From assembly GCA_963662175.1 (NCBI GenBank), contig OY759219.1:45066675-45130674 (forward strand): a DNA stretch of 64,000 bases, read 5' to 3'. This DNA is from Aradus depressus (taxonomy: Eukaryota; Arthropoda; Insecta; Hemiptera; Aradidae). Below, one piece after another: positions 1 to 14,063 of this stretch. The notes below the pieces were generated by a model. That model saw nothing but the letters and a program-made list of their open reading frames with translations. It made no database searches and had not been told where the DNA came from. Positions within the stretch are counted from its first letter, which is position 1, and each line of letters starts with the position of its first letter. The position numbers and the translations under genes are program-made.

Positions 1-540
1 GGGTGGATCCGATCCACCCATTAGACCGCCACTGTCCTGGGTTAACTTTTCAACAAGTTAAATTAGCAATGAAACCTTGGTGTAGTAGTTAGGTTCCTCT
101 AAATGGACTCCAGGTGGGTCCGATCCACCCTTTAGACCGCCACTGTCCTGGGTTAACTTTTCAACAAGTTAAATTAGCAATGAAACCTTGGTGTAGTAGT
201 TAGGTTCCTCTAAATGGACTCCGGGTGGATCCGATCCACCCTTTAGACCGCCACTGTCCTGGGTTAACTTTTCAACAAGTTAAATTAGCAATGAAACCTT
301 GGTGTAGTAGTTAAGTTCCTCTAAATGGACTCCGGGTGGATCCGATCCACCCTTTAGACCGCCACTGTCCTGGGTTAACTTTTCAACAAGTTAAATTAGC
401 AATGAAACCTTGGTGTAGTAGTTAAGTTCCTCTAAATGGACTCCGGGTGGATCCACCCATTAGTCCGCCACTGTCCTGGGTTAACTTTTCAACAAGTTAT
501 ATTAGCAATGAAACTTTGGTGTAGTAGTAAGTTCCTCTAA

Positions 541-3120
541 ATGGACTCCGGGTGGATCCACCCATTAGTCCGCCACTGCCCTGGGTTAACTTTTCAACAA
601 GTTAAATTAGCAATGAAACTTTGGTGTAGTAGTAAGTTCCTCTAAATGGACTCCGGGTGGATCCACCCATTAGTCCGCCACTGCCCTGGGTTAACTTTTC
701 AACAAGTTAAATTAGCAATGAAACCTTGGTATAGTAGTTAAGTTCCTCTAAATGGACTCCGGGTGGATCCACCCATTAGTCCGCCACTGCCCTGGGTTAA
801 CTTTTCAACAAGTTAAATTAGCAATGAAACCATGGTGTAGTAGTTAAGTTCCTCTAATTGGACTCCGGGTGGATCCGATCCACCCTTTAGACCGCCACTG
901 TCCTGGGTTAACTTTTCAACAAGTTAAATTAGCAATGAAACCTTGGTGTAGTAGTTAAGTTCCTCTAAATGGACTCCCGGTGGATCCGATCCACCCTTTA
1001 GACCGCCACTGTCCTGGGTTAACTTTTCAACAAGTTAAATTAGCAATGAAACCTTGGTGTAGTAGTTAAGTTCCTCTAAATGGACTCCGGGTGGATCCAC
1101 CCATTAGTCCGCCACTGCCCTGGGTTAACTTTTCAACAAGTTAAATTAGCAATGAAACTTTGGTGTAGTAGTAAGTTCCTCTAAATGGACTCCGGGTGGA
1201 TCCACCCATTAGTCCGCCACTGCACTGGGTAAACTTTTCAACAAGTTAAATTAGCAATGAAACCTTGGTGTAGTAGTTAAGTTCCTCTAAATGGACTCCG
1301 GGTGGATCCGATCCACCCTTTAGACCGCCACTGCCCTGGGTTAACTTTTCAACAAGTTAAATTAGCAATGAAACCTTGGTGTAGTAGTTAAGTTCCTCTA
1401 AATGGACTCCGGGTGGATCCACCCATTAGTCCGCCACTGCCCTGGGTTAACTTTTCAACAAGTTAAATTAGCAATGAAACCTTGGTGTAGTAGTTAAGTT
1501 CCTCTAAATGGACTCCGGGTGGATCCACCCATTAGTCCGCCACTGCCCTGGGTTAACTTTTCAACAAGTTAAATTAGCAATGAAACCTTGGTGTAGTAGT
1601 TAAGTTCCTCTAAATGGACTCCGGGTGGATCCACCCATTAGTCCGCCACTGCCCTGGGTTAACTTTTCAACAAGTTAAATTAGCAATGAAACCTTGGTGT
1701 AGTAGTTGAGTTCCTCTAAATGGACTCCGGGTGGATCCGATCCACCCTTTAGACCGCCACTGCCCTGGGTTAACTTTTCAACAAGTTAAATTAGCAATGA
1801 AACCTTGGTGTATTAGTTAAGTTCCTCTAAATGGACTCCGGGTGGATCCACCCATTAGTCCGCCACTGCCCTGGGTTAACTTTTCAACAAATTAAATTAG
1901 CTATGAAACCTTGGTGTAGTAGTTAAGTTCCTCTAAATGGACTCCGGGTGGATCCACCCATTAGTCCGCCACTGCCCTGGGTTAACTTTTCAACAAGTTA
2001 AATTAGCAATGAAACTTTGGTGTAGTAGTAAGTTCCTCTAAATGGACTCCGGGTGGATCCGATCCACCCTATAGACCGCCACTGTCCTGGGTTAACTTTG
2101 CAACAAGTTAAATTAGCAATGAAACCTTGGTGTAGTAGTTAAGTTCCTCTAAATGGACTCCGGGTGGATCCGATCCACCCTTTAGACCGCCACTGTCCTG
2201 GGTTAACTTTTCAACAAGTTAAATTAGCAATGAAACCTTGGTGTAGTAGTTAAGTTCCTCTAAATGGACTCCGGGTGGATCCGATCCACCCATTAGACCG
2301 CCACTGTCCTGGGTTAACTTTTCAACAAGTTAAATTAGCAATGAAACCTTGGTGTAGTAGTTAGGTTCCTCTAAATGGACTCCAGGTGGGTCCGATCCAC
2401 CCTTTAGACCGCCACTGTCCTGGGTTAACTTTTCAACAAGTTAAATTAGCAATGAAACCTTGGTGTAGTAGTTAGGTTCCTCTAAATGGACTCCGGGTGG
2501 ATCCGATCCACCCTTTAGACCGCCACTGTCCTGGGTTAACTTTTCAACAAGTTAAATTAGCAATGAAACCTTGGTGTAGTAGTTAAGTTCCTCTAAATGG
2601 ACTCCGGGTGGATCCGATCCACCCTTTAGACCGCCACTGTCCTGGGTTAACTTTTCAACAAGTTAAATTAGCAATGAAACCTTGGTGTAGTAGTTAAGTT
2701 CCTCTAAATGGACTCCGGGTGGATCCACCCATTAGTCCGCCACTGTCCTGGGTTAACTTTTCAACAAGTTATATTAGCAATGAAACTTTGGTGTAGTAGT
2801 AAGTTCCTCTAAATGGACTCCGGGTGGATCCACCCATTAGTCCGCCACTGCCCTGGGTTAACTTTTCAACAAGTTAAATTAGCAATGAAACCTTGGTATA
2901 GTAGTTAAGTTCCTCTAAATAGACTCCGGTTGGATCCACCCTTTAGTCCGCCACTGCCCTGGGTTAACTTATCAACAAGTTAAATTAGCAATGAAACCTT
3001 GGTGTAGTAGTTAAGTTCCTCTAAATGGACTCCGGGTGGATCCGATCCACCCTTTAGACCGCCACTGTCCTGGGTTAACTTTTCAACCAGTTAAATTAGC
3101 AATGAAACCTTGGTGTAGTA
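541..3120. repeat. Satellite A segment recurring 10,943 bp downstream (first copy)
   Basis: Diagnostic variants here recur at a constant offset of 10,943 bp: TGCACTGGGTAAAC at 1221 and 12164, TGTATTAGTTAAG near 1808 and 12751, AATTGGACTCC near 856 and 11799, CTCCCGG near 975 and 11918, and AATAGACTCCGGTTGG at 2921 and 13864. Few substitutions separate the copies, for example CCTATAGACC against CCTTTAGACC. It is a large segmental duplication within the array. Confidence 0.85.
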
Positions 3121-6100
3121 GTTAAGTTCCTCTAAATGGACTCCGGGAGGATCCACCCATTAGTCCGCCACTGCCCTGGGTTAACTTTTCAACAAGTTAA
3201 ATTAGCAATGAAACCTTGGTGTAGTAGTTAAGTTCCTCTAAATGGACTCCGGGTGGGTCCGATCCACCCTTTAGACCGCCACTGTCCTGGGTTAACTTTT
3301 CAACAAGTTAAATTAGCAATGAAACCTTGGTGTAGTAGTTAAGTTCCTCTAAATGGACTCCGGGTGGATCCACCCATTAGTCCGCCACTGCCCTGGGTTA
3401 ACTTTTCAACAAGTTAAATTAGCAATGAAACCATGGTGTAGTAGTTAAGTTCCTCAAATTGGACTCCGGGTGGATCCGATCCACCCTTTAGACCGCCACT
3501 GCCCTGGGTTAACTTTTCAACAAGTTAAATTAGCAATGAAACCTTGGTGTAGTAGTTAAGTTCCTCTAAATGGACTCCCGGTGGATCCGATCCACCCTTT
3601 AGACCGCCACTGTCCTGGGTTAACTTTTCAACAAGTTAAATTAGCAATGAAACCTTGGTGTAGTAGTTAAGTTCCTCTAAATGGACTCCGAGTGGATCCA
3701 CCCATTAGTCCGCCACTGCCCTGGGTTAACTTTTCAACAAGTTAAATTAGCAATGAAACTTTCGTGTAGTAGTAAGTTCCTCTAAATGGACTCCGGAAGG
3801 ATCCACCCATTAGTCCGCCACTGCCCTGGGTTAACTTTTCAACAAGTTAAATTAGCAATGAAACCTTGGTGTAGTAGTTAAGTTCCTCTAAATGGACTCC
3901 GGGAGGATCCACCCATTAGTCCGCCACTGCCCTGGGTTAACTTTTCAACAAGTTAAATTAGCAATGAAACCTTGGTGTAGTAGTTAAGTTCCTCTAAATG
4001 GACTCCGGGTGGATCCACCCATTAGTCCGCCACTGCCCTGGGTTAACTTTTCAACAAGTTAAATTAGCAATGAAACCTTGGTGTAGTAGTTAGGTTCCTC
4101 TAAATGGACTCCAGGTGGGTCCGATCCACCCTTTAGACCGCCACTGTCCTGGGTTAACTTTTCAACAAGTTAAATTAGCAATGAAACCTTGGTGTAGTAG
4201 TTAGGTTCCTCTAAATGGACTCCGGGTGGATCCGATCCACCCTTTAGACCGCCACTGTCCTGGGTTAACTTTTCAACAAGTTAAATTAGCAATGAAACCT
4301 TGGTGTAGTAGTTAAGTTCCTCTAAATGGACTCCGGGTGGATCCGATCCACCCTTTAGACCGCCACTGTCCTGGGTTAACTTTTCAACAAGTTAAATTAG
4401 CAATGAAACCTTGGTGTAGTAGTTAAGTTCCTCTAAATGGACTCCGGGTGGATCCACCCATTAGTCCGCCACTGTCCTGGGTTAACTTTTCAACAAGTTA
4501 TATTAGCAATGAAACTTTGGTGTAGTAGTAAGTTCCTCTAAATGGACTCCGGGTGGATCCACCCATTAGTCCGCCACTGCCCTGGGTTAATTTTTCAACA
4601 AGTTAAATTAGCAATGAAACCTTGGTATAGTAGTTAAGTTCCTCTAAATAGACTCCGGTTGGATCCACCCTTTAGTCCGCCACTGCCCTGGGTTAACTTA
4701 TCAACAAGTTAAATTAGCAATGAAACCTTGGTGTAGTAGTTAAGTTCCTCTAAATGGACTCCGGGTGGATCCGATCCACCCTTTAGACCGCCACTGTCCT
4801 GGGTTAACTTTTCAACCAGTTAAATTAGCAATGAAACCTTGGTGTAGTAGTTAAGTTCCTCTAAATGGACTCCGGGAGGATCCACCCATTAGTCCGCCAC
4901 TGCCCTGGGTTAACTTTTCAACAAGTTTAATTAGCAATGAAACCTTGGTGTAGTAGTTAGGTTCCTCTAAATGGACTCCAGGTGGGTCCGATCCACCCTT
5001 TAGACCGCCACTGTCCTGGGTTAACTTTTCAACAAGTTAAATTAGCAATGAAACCTTGGTGTAGTAGTTAGGTTCCTCTAAATGGACTCCGGGTGGATCC
5101 ACCCATTAGTCCGCCACTGCCCTGGGTTAACTTTTCAACAAGTTAAATTAGCAATGAAACCATGGTGTAGTAGTTAAGTTCCTCAAATTGGACTCCGGGT
5201 GGATCCGATCCACCCTTTAGACCGCCACTGCCCTGGGTTAACTTTTCAACAAGTTAAATTAGCAATGAAACCTTGGTGTAGTAGTTAAGTTCCTCTAAAT
5301 GGACTCCCGGTGGATCCGATCCACCCTTTAGACCGCCACTGTCCTGGGTTAACTTTTCAACAAGTTAAATTAGCAATGAAACCTTGGTGTAGTAGTTAAG
5401 TTCCTCTAAATGGACTCCGAGTGGATCCACCCATTAGTCCGCCACTGCCCTGGGTTAACTTTTCAACAAGTTAAATTAGCAATGAAACTTTCGTGTAGTA
5501 GTAAGTTCCTCTAAATGGACTCCGGAAGGATCCACCCATTAGTCCGCCACTGCCCTGGGTTAACTTTTCAACAAGTTAAATTAGCAATGAAACCTTGGTG
5601 TAGTAGTTAAGTTCCTCTAAATGGACTCCGGGAGGATCCACCCATTAGTCCGCCACTGCCCTGGGTTAACTTTTCAACAAGTTAAATTAGCAATGAAACC
5701 TTGGTGTAGTAGTTAAGTTCCTCTAAATGGACTCCGGGTGGATCCACCCATTAGTCCGCCACTGCCCTGGGTTAACTTTTCAACAAGTTAAATTAGCAAT
5801 GAAACCTTGGTGTAGTAGTTAAGTTCCTCTAAATGGACTCCGGGTGGATCCACCCATTAGTCCGCCACTGCCCTGGGTTAACTTTTCAACAAGTTAAATT
5901 AGCAATGAAACCTTGGTGTAGTAGTTAGGTTCCTCTAAATGGACTCCAGGTGGGTCCGATCCACCCTTTAGACCGCCACTGTCCTGGGTTAACTTTTCAA
6001 CAAGTTAAATTAGCAATGAAACCTTGGTGTAGTAGTTAGGTTCCTCTAAATGGACTCCGGGTGGATCCGATCCACCCTTTAGACCGCCACTGTCCTGGGT

Positions 6101-6336
6101 TAACTTTTCAACAAGTTAAATTAGCAATGAAACCTTGGTGTAGTAGTTAAGTTCCTCTAAATGGACTCCGGGTGGATCCGATCCACCCTTTAGACCGCCA
6201 CTGTCCTGGGTTAACTTTTCAACAAGTTAAATTAGCAATGAAACCTTGGTGTAGTAGTTAAGTTCCTCTAAATGGACTCCGGGTGGATCCACCCATTAGT
6301 CCGCCACTGCCCTGGGTTAACTTTTCAACAAGTTAA

Positions 6337-8884
6337 ATTAGCAATGAAACTTTGGTGTAGTAGTAAGTTCCTCTAAATGGACTCCGGGTGGATCCACCCA
6401 TTAGTCCGCCACTGCCCTGGGTTAACTTTTCAACAAGTTAAATTAGCAATGAAACCTTGGTATAGTAGTTAAGTTCCTCTAAATGGACTCCGGGTGGATC
6501 CACCCATTAGTCCGCCACTGCCCTGGGTTAACTTTTCAACAAGTTAAATTAGCAATGAAACCATGGTGTAGTAGTTAAGTTCCTCTAATTGGACTCCGGG
6601 TGGATCCGATCCACCCTTTAGACCGCCACTGTCCTGGGTTAACTTTTCAACAAGTTAAATTAGCAATGAAACCTTGGTGTAGTAGTTAAGTTCCTCTAAA
6701 TGGACTCCGGGTGGATCCACCCATTAGTCCGCCACTGCCCTGGGTTAACTTTTCAACAAGTTAAATTAGCAATGAAACCTTGGTGTAGTAGTTAAGTTCC
6801 TCTAAATGGACTCCGGGTGGATCCGATCCACCCTTTAGACCGCCACTGTCCTGGGTTAACTTTTCAACAAGTTAAATTAGCAATGAAACCTTGGTGTAGT
6901 AGTTAGGTTCCTCTAAATGTACTCCGGGTGGATCCGATCCACCCATTAGACCGCCACTGTCCTGGGTTAACTTTTCAACAAGTTAAATTAGCAATGAAAC
7001 CTTGGTGTAGTAGTTAGGTTCCTCTAAATGGACTCCAGGTGGGTCCGATCCACCCTTTAGACCGCCACTGTCCTGGGTTAACTTTTCAACAAGTTAAATT
7101 AGCAATGAAACTTTGGTGTAGTAGTTAGGTTCCTCTAAATGGACTCCGGGTGGATCCGATCCACCCTTTAGACCGCCACTGTCCTGGGTTAACTTTTCAA
7201 CAAGTTAAATTAGCAATGAAACCTTGGCGTAGTAGTTAAGTTCCTCTAAATGGACTCCGGGTGGATCCGATCCACCCTTTAGACCGCCACTGTCCTGGGT
7301 TAACTTTTCAACAAGTTAAATTAGCAATGAAACCTTGGTGTAGTAGTTAAGTTCCTCTAAATGGACTCCGGGTGGATCCGATCCACCCTTTAGACCGCCA
7401 CTGTCCTGGGTTAACTTTTCAACAAGTTAAATTAGCAATGAAACCTTGGTGTAGTAGTTAAGTTCCTCTAAATGGACTCCGGGTGGATCCACCCATTAGT
7501 CCGCCACTGTCCTGGGTTAACTTTTCAACAAGTTATATTAGCAATGAAACTTTGGTGTAGTAGTAAGTTCCTCTAAATGGACTCCGGGTGGATCCACCCA
7601 TTAGTCCGCCACTGCCCTGGGTTAACTTTTCAACAAGTTAAATTAGCAATGAAACCTTGGTATAGTAGTTAAGTTCCTCTAAATGGACTCCGGGTGGATC
7701 CACCCATTAGTCCGCCACTGCCCTGGGTTAACTTTTCAACAAGTTAAATTAGCAATGAAACCATGGTGTAGTAGTTAAGTTCCTCTAATTGGACTCCGGG
7801 TGGATCCGATCCACCCTTTAGACCGCCACTGTCCTGGGTTAACTTTTCAACAAGTTAAATTAGCAATGAAACCTTGGTGTAGTAGTTAAGTTCCTCTAAA
7901 TGGACTCCGGGTGGATCCACCCATTAGTCCGCCACTGCCCTGGGTTAACTTTTCAACAAGTTAAATTAGCAATGAAACCTTGGTGTAGTAGTTAAGTTCC
8001 TCTAAATGGACTCCGGGTGGATCCGATCCACCCTTTAGACCGCCACTGTCCTGGGTTAACTTTTCAACAAGTTAAATTAGCAATGAAACCTTGGTGTAGT
8101 AGTTAGGTTCCTCTAAATGTACTCCGGGTGGATCCGATCCACCCATTAGACCGCCACTGTCCTGGGTTAACTTTTCAACAAGTTAAATTAGCAATGAAAC
8201 CTTGGTGTAGTAGTTAGGTTCCTCTAAATGGACTCCAGGTGGGTCCGATCCACCCTTTAGACCGCCACTGTCCTGGGTTAACTTTTCAACAAGTTAAATT
8301 AGCAATGAAACTTTGGTGTAGTAGTTAGGTTCCTCTAAATGGACTCCGGGTGGATCCGATCCACCCTTTAGACCGCCACTGTCCTGGGTTAACTTTTCAA
8401 CAAGTTAAATTAGCAATGAAACCTTGGCGTAGTAGTTAAGTTCCTCTAAATGGACTCCGGGTGGATCCGATCCACCCTTTAGACCGCCACTGTCCTGGGT
8501 TAACTTTTCAACAAGTTAAATTAGCAATGAAACCTTGGTGTAGTAGTTAAGTTCCTCTAAATGGACTCCGGGTGGATCCGATCCACCCTTTAGACCGCCA
8601 CTGTCCTGGGTTAACTTTTCAACAAGTTAAATTAGCAATGAAACCTTGGTGTAGTAGTTAAGTTCCTCTAAATGGACTCCGGGTGGATCCACCCATTAGT
8701 CCGCCACTGTCCTGGGTTAACTTTTCAACAAGTTATATTAGCAATGAAACTTTGGTGTAGTAGTAAGTTCCTCTAAATGGACTCCGGGTGGATCCACCCA
8801 TTAGTCCGCCACTGCCCTGGGTTAACTTTTCAACAAGTTAAATTAGCAATGAAACCTTGGTATAGTAGTTAAGTTCCTCTAAAT
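6337..8884. repeat. Perfect 1,200-bp tandem higher-order duplication in satellite A
   Basis: Bases 6337-7684 and 7537-8884 read identically at an offset of exactly 1,200 bp (11 monomers). The shared rare variants include AATTGGACTCC, AATGTACTCC, CCAGGTGGGTCC and CTTGGCGTAG. Identity breaks upstream at two substitutions (6310 and 6336) and downstream at 7685, where the second copy reads AATAGACTCCGGTTGG. This fits a very recent unequal exchange or slippage event. Confidence 0.93.
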
Positions 8885-11483
8885 AGACTCCGGTTGGATC
8901 CACCCTTTAGTCCGCCACTGCCCTGGGTTAACTTATCAACAAGTTAAATTAGCAATGAAACCTTGGTGTAGTAGTTAAGTTCCTCTAAATGGACTCCGGG
9001 TGGATCCGATCCACCCTTTAGACCGCCACTGTCCTGGGTTAACTTTTCAACCAGTTAAATTAGCAATGAAACCTTGGTGTAGTAGTTAAGTTCCTCTAAA
9101 TGGACTCCGGGAGGATCCACCCATTAGTCCGCCACTGCCCTGGGTTAACTTTTCAACAAGTTTAATTAGCAATGAAACCTTGGTGTAGTAGTTAGGTTCC
9201 TCTAGATGGACTCCAGGTGGGTCCGATCCACCCTTTAGACCGCCACTGTCCTGGGTTAACTTTTCAACAAGTTAAATTAGCAATGAAACCTTGGTGTAGT
9301 AGTTAGGTTCCTCTAAATGGACTCCGGGTGGATCCACCCATTAGTCCGCCACTGCCCTGGGTTAACTTTTCAACAAGTTAAATTAGCAATGAAACCATGG
9401 TGTAGTAGTTAAGTTCCTCAAATTGGACTCCGGGTGGATCCGATCCACCCTTTAGACCGCCACTGCCCTGGGTTAACTTTTCAACAAGTTAAATTAGCAA
9501 TGAAACCTTGGTGTAGTAGTTAAGTTCCTCTAAATGGACTCCCGGTGGATCCGATCCACCCTTTAGACCGCCACTGTCCTGGGTTAACTTTTCAACAAGT
9601 TAAATTAGCAATGAAACCTTGGTGTAGTAGTTAAGTTCCTCTAAATGGACTCCGAGTGGATCCACCCATTAGTCCGCCACTGCCCTGGGTTAACTTTTCA
9701 ACAAGTTAAATTAGCAATGAAACTTTCGTGTAGTAGTAAGTTCCTCTAAATGGACTCCGGAAGGATCCACCCATTAGTCCGCCACTGCCCTGGGTTAACT
9801 TTTCAACAAGTTAAATTAGCAATGAAACCTTGGTGTAGTAGTTAAGTTCCTCTAAATGGACTCCGGGAGGATCCACCCATTAGTCCGCCACTGCCCTGGG
9901 TTAACTTTTCAACAAGTTAAATTAGCAATGAAACCTTGGTGTAGTAGTTAAGTTCCTCTAAATGGACTCCGGGTGGATCCACCCATTAGTCCGCCACTGC
10001 CCTGGGTTAACTTTTCAACAAGTTAAATTAGCAATGAAACCTTGGTGTAGTAGTTAAGTTCCTCTAAATGGACTCCGGGTGGATCCACCCATTAGTCCGC
10101 CACTGCCCTGGGTTAACTTTTCAACAAGTTAAATTAGCAATGAAACCTTGGTGTAGTAGTTAGGTTCCTCTAAATGGACTCCAGGTGGGTCCGATCCACC
10201 CTTTAGACCGCCACTGTCCTGGGTTAACTTTTCAACAAGTTAAATTAGCAATGAAACCTTGGTGTAGTAGTTAGGTTCCTCTAAATGGACTCCGGGTGGA
10301 TCCGATCCACCCTTTAGACCGCCACTGTCCTGGGTTAACTTTTCAACAAGTTAAATTAGCAATGAAACCTTGGTGTAGTAGTTAAGTTCCTCTAAATGGA
10401 CTCCGGGTGGATCCGATCCACCCTTTAGACCGCCACTGTCCTGGGTTAACTTTTCAACAAGTTAAATTAGCAATGAAACCTTGGTGTAGTAGTTAAGTTC
10501 CTCTAAATGGACTCCGGGTGGATCCACCCATTAGTCCGCCACTGCCCTGGGTTAACTTTTCAACAAGTTAAATTAGCAATGAAACTTTGGTGTAGTAGTA
10601 AGTTCCTCTAAATGGACTCCGGGTGGATCCACCCATTAGTCCGCCACTGCCCTGGGTTAACTTTTCAACAAGTTAAATTAGCAATGAAACCTTGGTATAG
10701 TAGTTAAGTTCCTCTAAATGGACTCGGGTGGATCCACCCATTAGTCCGCCACTGCCCTGGGTTAACTTTTCAACAAGTTAAATTAGCAATGAAACCTTGG
10801 TGTAGTAGTTAAGTTCCTCTAAATGGACTCCGGGTGGATCCACCCATTAGTCCGCCACTGCCCTGGGTTAACTTTTCAACAAGTTAAATTAGCAATGAAA
10901 CCTTGGTGTAGTAGTTAAGTTCCTCTAAATGGACTCCGGGTGGATCCGATCCACCCTTTAGACCGCCACTGTCCTGGGTTAACTTTTCAACAAGTTAAAT
11001 TAGCAATGAAACCTTGGTGTAGTAGTTAGGTTCCTCTAAATGTACTCCGGGTGGATCCGATCCACCCATTAGACCGCCACTGTCCTGGGTTAACTTTTCA
11101 ACAAGTTAAATTAGCAATGAAACCTTGGTGTAGTAGTTAGGTTCCTCTAAATGGACTCCAGGTGGGTCCGATCCACCCTTTAGACCGCCACTGTCCTGGG
11201 TTAACTTTTCAACAAGTTAAATTAGCAATGAAACTTTGGTGTAGTAGTTAGGTTCCTCTAAATGGACTCCGGGTGGATCCGATCCACCCTTTAGACCGCC
11301 ACTGTCCTGGGTTAACTTTTCAACAAGTTAAATTAGCAATGAAACCTTGGCGTAGTAGTTAAGTTCCTCTAAATGGACTCCGGGTGGATCCCATCCACCC
11401 TTTAGACCGCCACTGTCCTGGGTTAACTTTTCAACAAGTTAAATTAGCAATGAAACCTTGGTGTAGTAGTTAAGTTCCTCTAA

Positions 11484-14063
11484 ATGGACTCCGGGTGGAT
11501 CCACCCATTAGTCCGCCACTGCCCTGGGTTAACTTTTCAACAAGTTAAATTAGCAATGAAACTTTGGTGTAGTAGTAAGTTCCTCTAAATGGACTCCGGG
11601 TGGATCCACCCATTAGTCCGCCACTGCCCTGGGTTAACTTTTCAACAAGTTAAATTAGCAATGAAACCTTGGTATAGTAGTTAAGTTCCTCTAAATGGAC
11701 TCCGGGTGGATCCACCCATTAGTCCGCCACTGCCGTGGGTTAACTTTTCAACAAGTTAAATTAGCAATGAAACCATGGTGTAGTAGTTAAGTTCCTCTAA
11801 TTGGACTCCGGGTGGATCCGATCCACCCTTTAGACCGCCACTGTCCTGGGTTAACTTTTCAACAAGTTAAATTAGCAATGAAACCTTGGTGTAGTAGTTA
11901 AGTTCCTCTAAATGGACTCCCGGTGGATCCGATCCACCCTTTAGACCGCCACTGTCCTGGGTTAACTTTTCAACAAGTTAAATTAGCAATGAAACCTTGG
12001 TGTAGTAGTTAAGTTCCTCTAAATGGACTCCGGGTGGATCCACCCATTAGTCCGCCACTGCCCTGGGTTAACTTTTCAACAAGTTAAATTAGCAATGAAA
12101 CTTTGGTGTAGTAGTAAGTTCCTCTAAATGGACTCCGGGTGGATCCACCCATTAGTCCGCCACTGCACTGGGTAAACTTTTCAACAAGTTAAATTAGCAA
12201 TGAAACCTTGGTGTAGTAGTTAAGTTCCTCTAAATGGACTCCGGGTGGATCCGATCCACCCTTTAGACCGCCACTGCCCTGGGTTAACTTTTCAACAAGT
12301 TAAATTAGCAATGAAACCTTGGTGTAGTAGTTAAGTTCCTCTAAATGGACTCCGGGTGGATCCACCCATTAGTCCGCCACTGCCCTGGGTTAACTTTTCA
12401 ACAAGTTAAATTAGCAATGAAACCTTGGTGTAGTAGTTAAGTTCCTCTAAATGGACTCCGGGTGGATCCACCCATTAGTCCGCCACTGCCCTGGGTTAAC
12501 TTTTCAACAAGTTAAATTAGCAATGAAACCTTGGTGTAGTAGTTAAGTTCCTCTAAATGGACTCCGGGTGGATCCACCCATTAGTCCGCCACTGCCCTGG
12601 GTTAACTTTTCAACAAGTTAAATTAGCAATGAAACCTTGGTGTAGTAGTTGAGTTCCTCTAAATGGACTCCGGGTGGATCCGATCCACCCTTTAGACCGC
12701 CACTGCCCTGGGTTAACTTTTCAACAAGTTAAATTAGCAATGAAACCTTGGTGTATTAGTTAAGTTCCTCTAAATGGACTCCGGGTGGATCCACCCATTA
12801 GTCCGCCACTGCCCTGGGTTAACTTTTCAACAAATTAAATTAGCTATGAAACCTTGGTGTAGTAGTTAAGTTCCTCTAAATGGACTCCGGGTGGATCCAC
12901 CCATTAGTCCGCCACTGCCCTGGGTTAACTTTTCAACAAGTTAAATTAGCAATGAAACTTTGGTGTAGTAGTAAGTTCCTCTAAATGGACTCCGGGTGGA
13001 TCCGATCCACCCTTTAGACCGCCACTGTCCTGGGTTAACTTTGCAACAAGTTAAATTAGCAATGAAACCTTGGTGTAGTAGTTAAGTTCCTCTAAATGGA
13101 CTCCGGGTGGATCCGATCCACCCTTTAGACCGCCACTGTCCTGGGTTAACTTTTCAACAAGTTAAATTAGCAATGAAACCTTGGTGTAGTAGTTAAGTTC
13201 CTCTAAATGGACTCCGGGTGGATCCGATCCACCCATTAGACCGCCACTGTCCTGGGTTAACTTTTCAACAAGTTAAATTAGCAATGAAACCTTGGTGTAG
13301 TAGTTAGGTTCCTCTAAATGGACTCCAGGTGGGTCCGATCCACCCTTTAGACCGCCACTGTCCTGGGTTAACTTTTCAACAAGTTAAATTAGCAATGAAA
13401 CCTTGGTGTAGTAGTTAGGTTCCTCTAAATGGACTCCGGGTGGATCCGATCCACCCTTTAGACCGCCACTGTCCTGGGTTAACTTTTCAACAAGTTAAAT
13501 TAGCAATGAAACCTTGGTGTAGTAGTTAAGTTCCTCTAAATGGACTCCGGGTGGATCCGATCCACCCTTTAGACCGCCACTGTCCTGGGTTAACTTTTCA
13601 ACAAGTTAAATTAGCAATGAAACCTTGGTGTAGTAGTTAAGTTCCTCTAAATGGACTCCGGGTGGATCCACCCATTAGTCCGCCACTGTCCTGGGTTAAC
13701 TTTTCAACAAGTTATATTAGCAATGAAACTTTGGTGTAGTAGTAAGTTCCTCTAAATGGACTCCGGGTGGATCCACCCATTAGTCCGCCACTGCCCTGGG
13801 TTAACTTTTCAACAAGTTAAATTAGCAATGAAACCTTGGTATAGTAGTTAAGTTCCTCTAAATAGACTCCGGTTGGATCCACCCTTTAGTCCGCCACTGC
13901 CCTGGGTTAACTTATCAACAAGTTAAATTAGCAATGAAACCTTGGTGTAGTAGTTAAGTTCCTCTAAATGGACTCCGGGTGGATCCGATCCACCCTTTAG
14001 ACCGCCACTGTCCTGGGTTAACTTTTCAACCAGTTAAATTAGCAATGAAACCTTGGTGTAGTA
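11484..14063. repeat. Satellite A segment, second copy (offset 10,943 bp)
   Basis: This is the partner of the segment beginning near 541, with the same order of rare monomer variants at a constant shift. Downstream it continues into a block, with CAAGTTTAATTAGC at 14136, that it shares with copies near 4922 and 9157. The array is therefore a mosaic of several overlapping duplications rather than one simple higher-order repeat. Confidence 0.85.
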
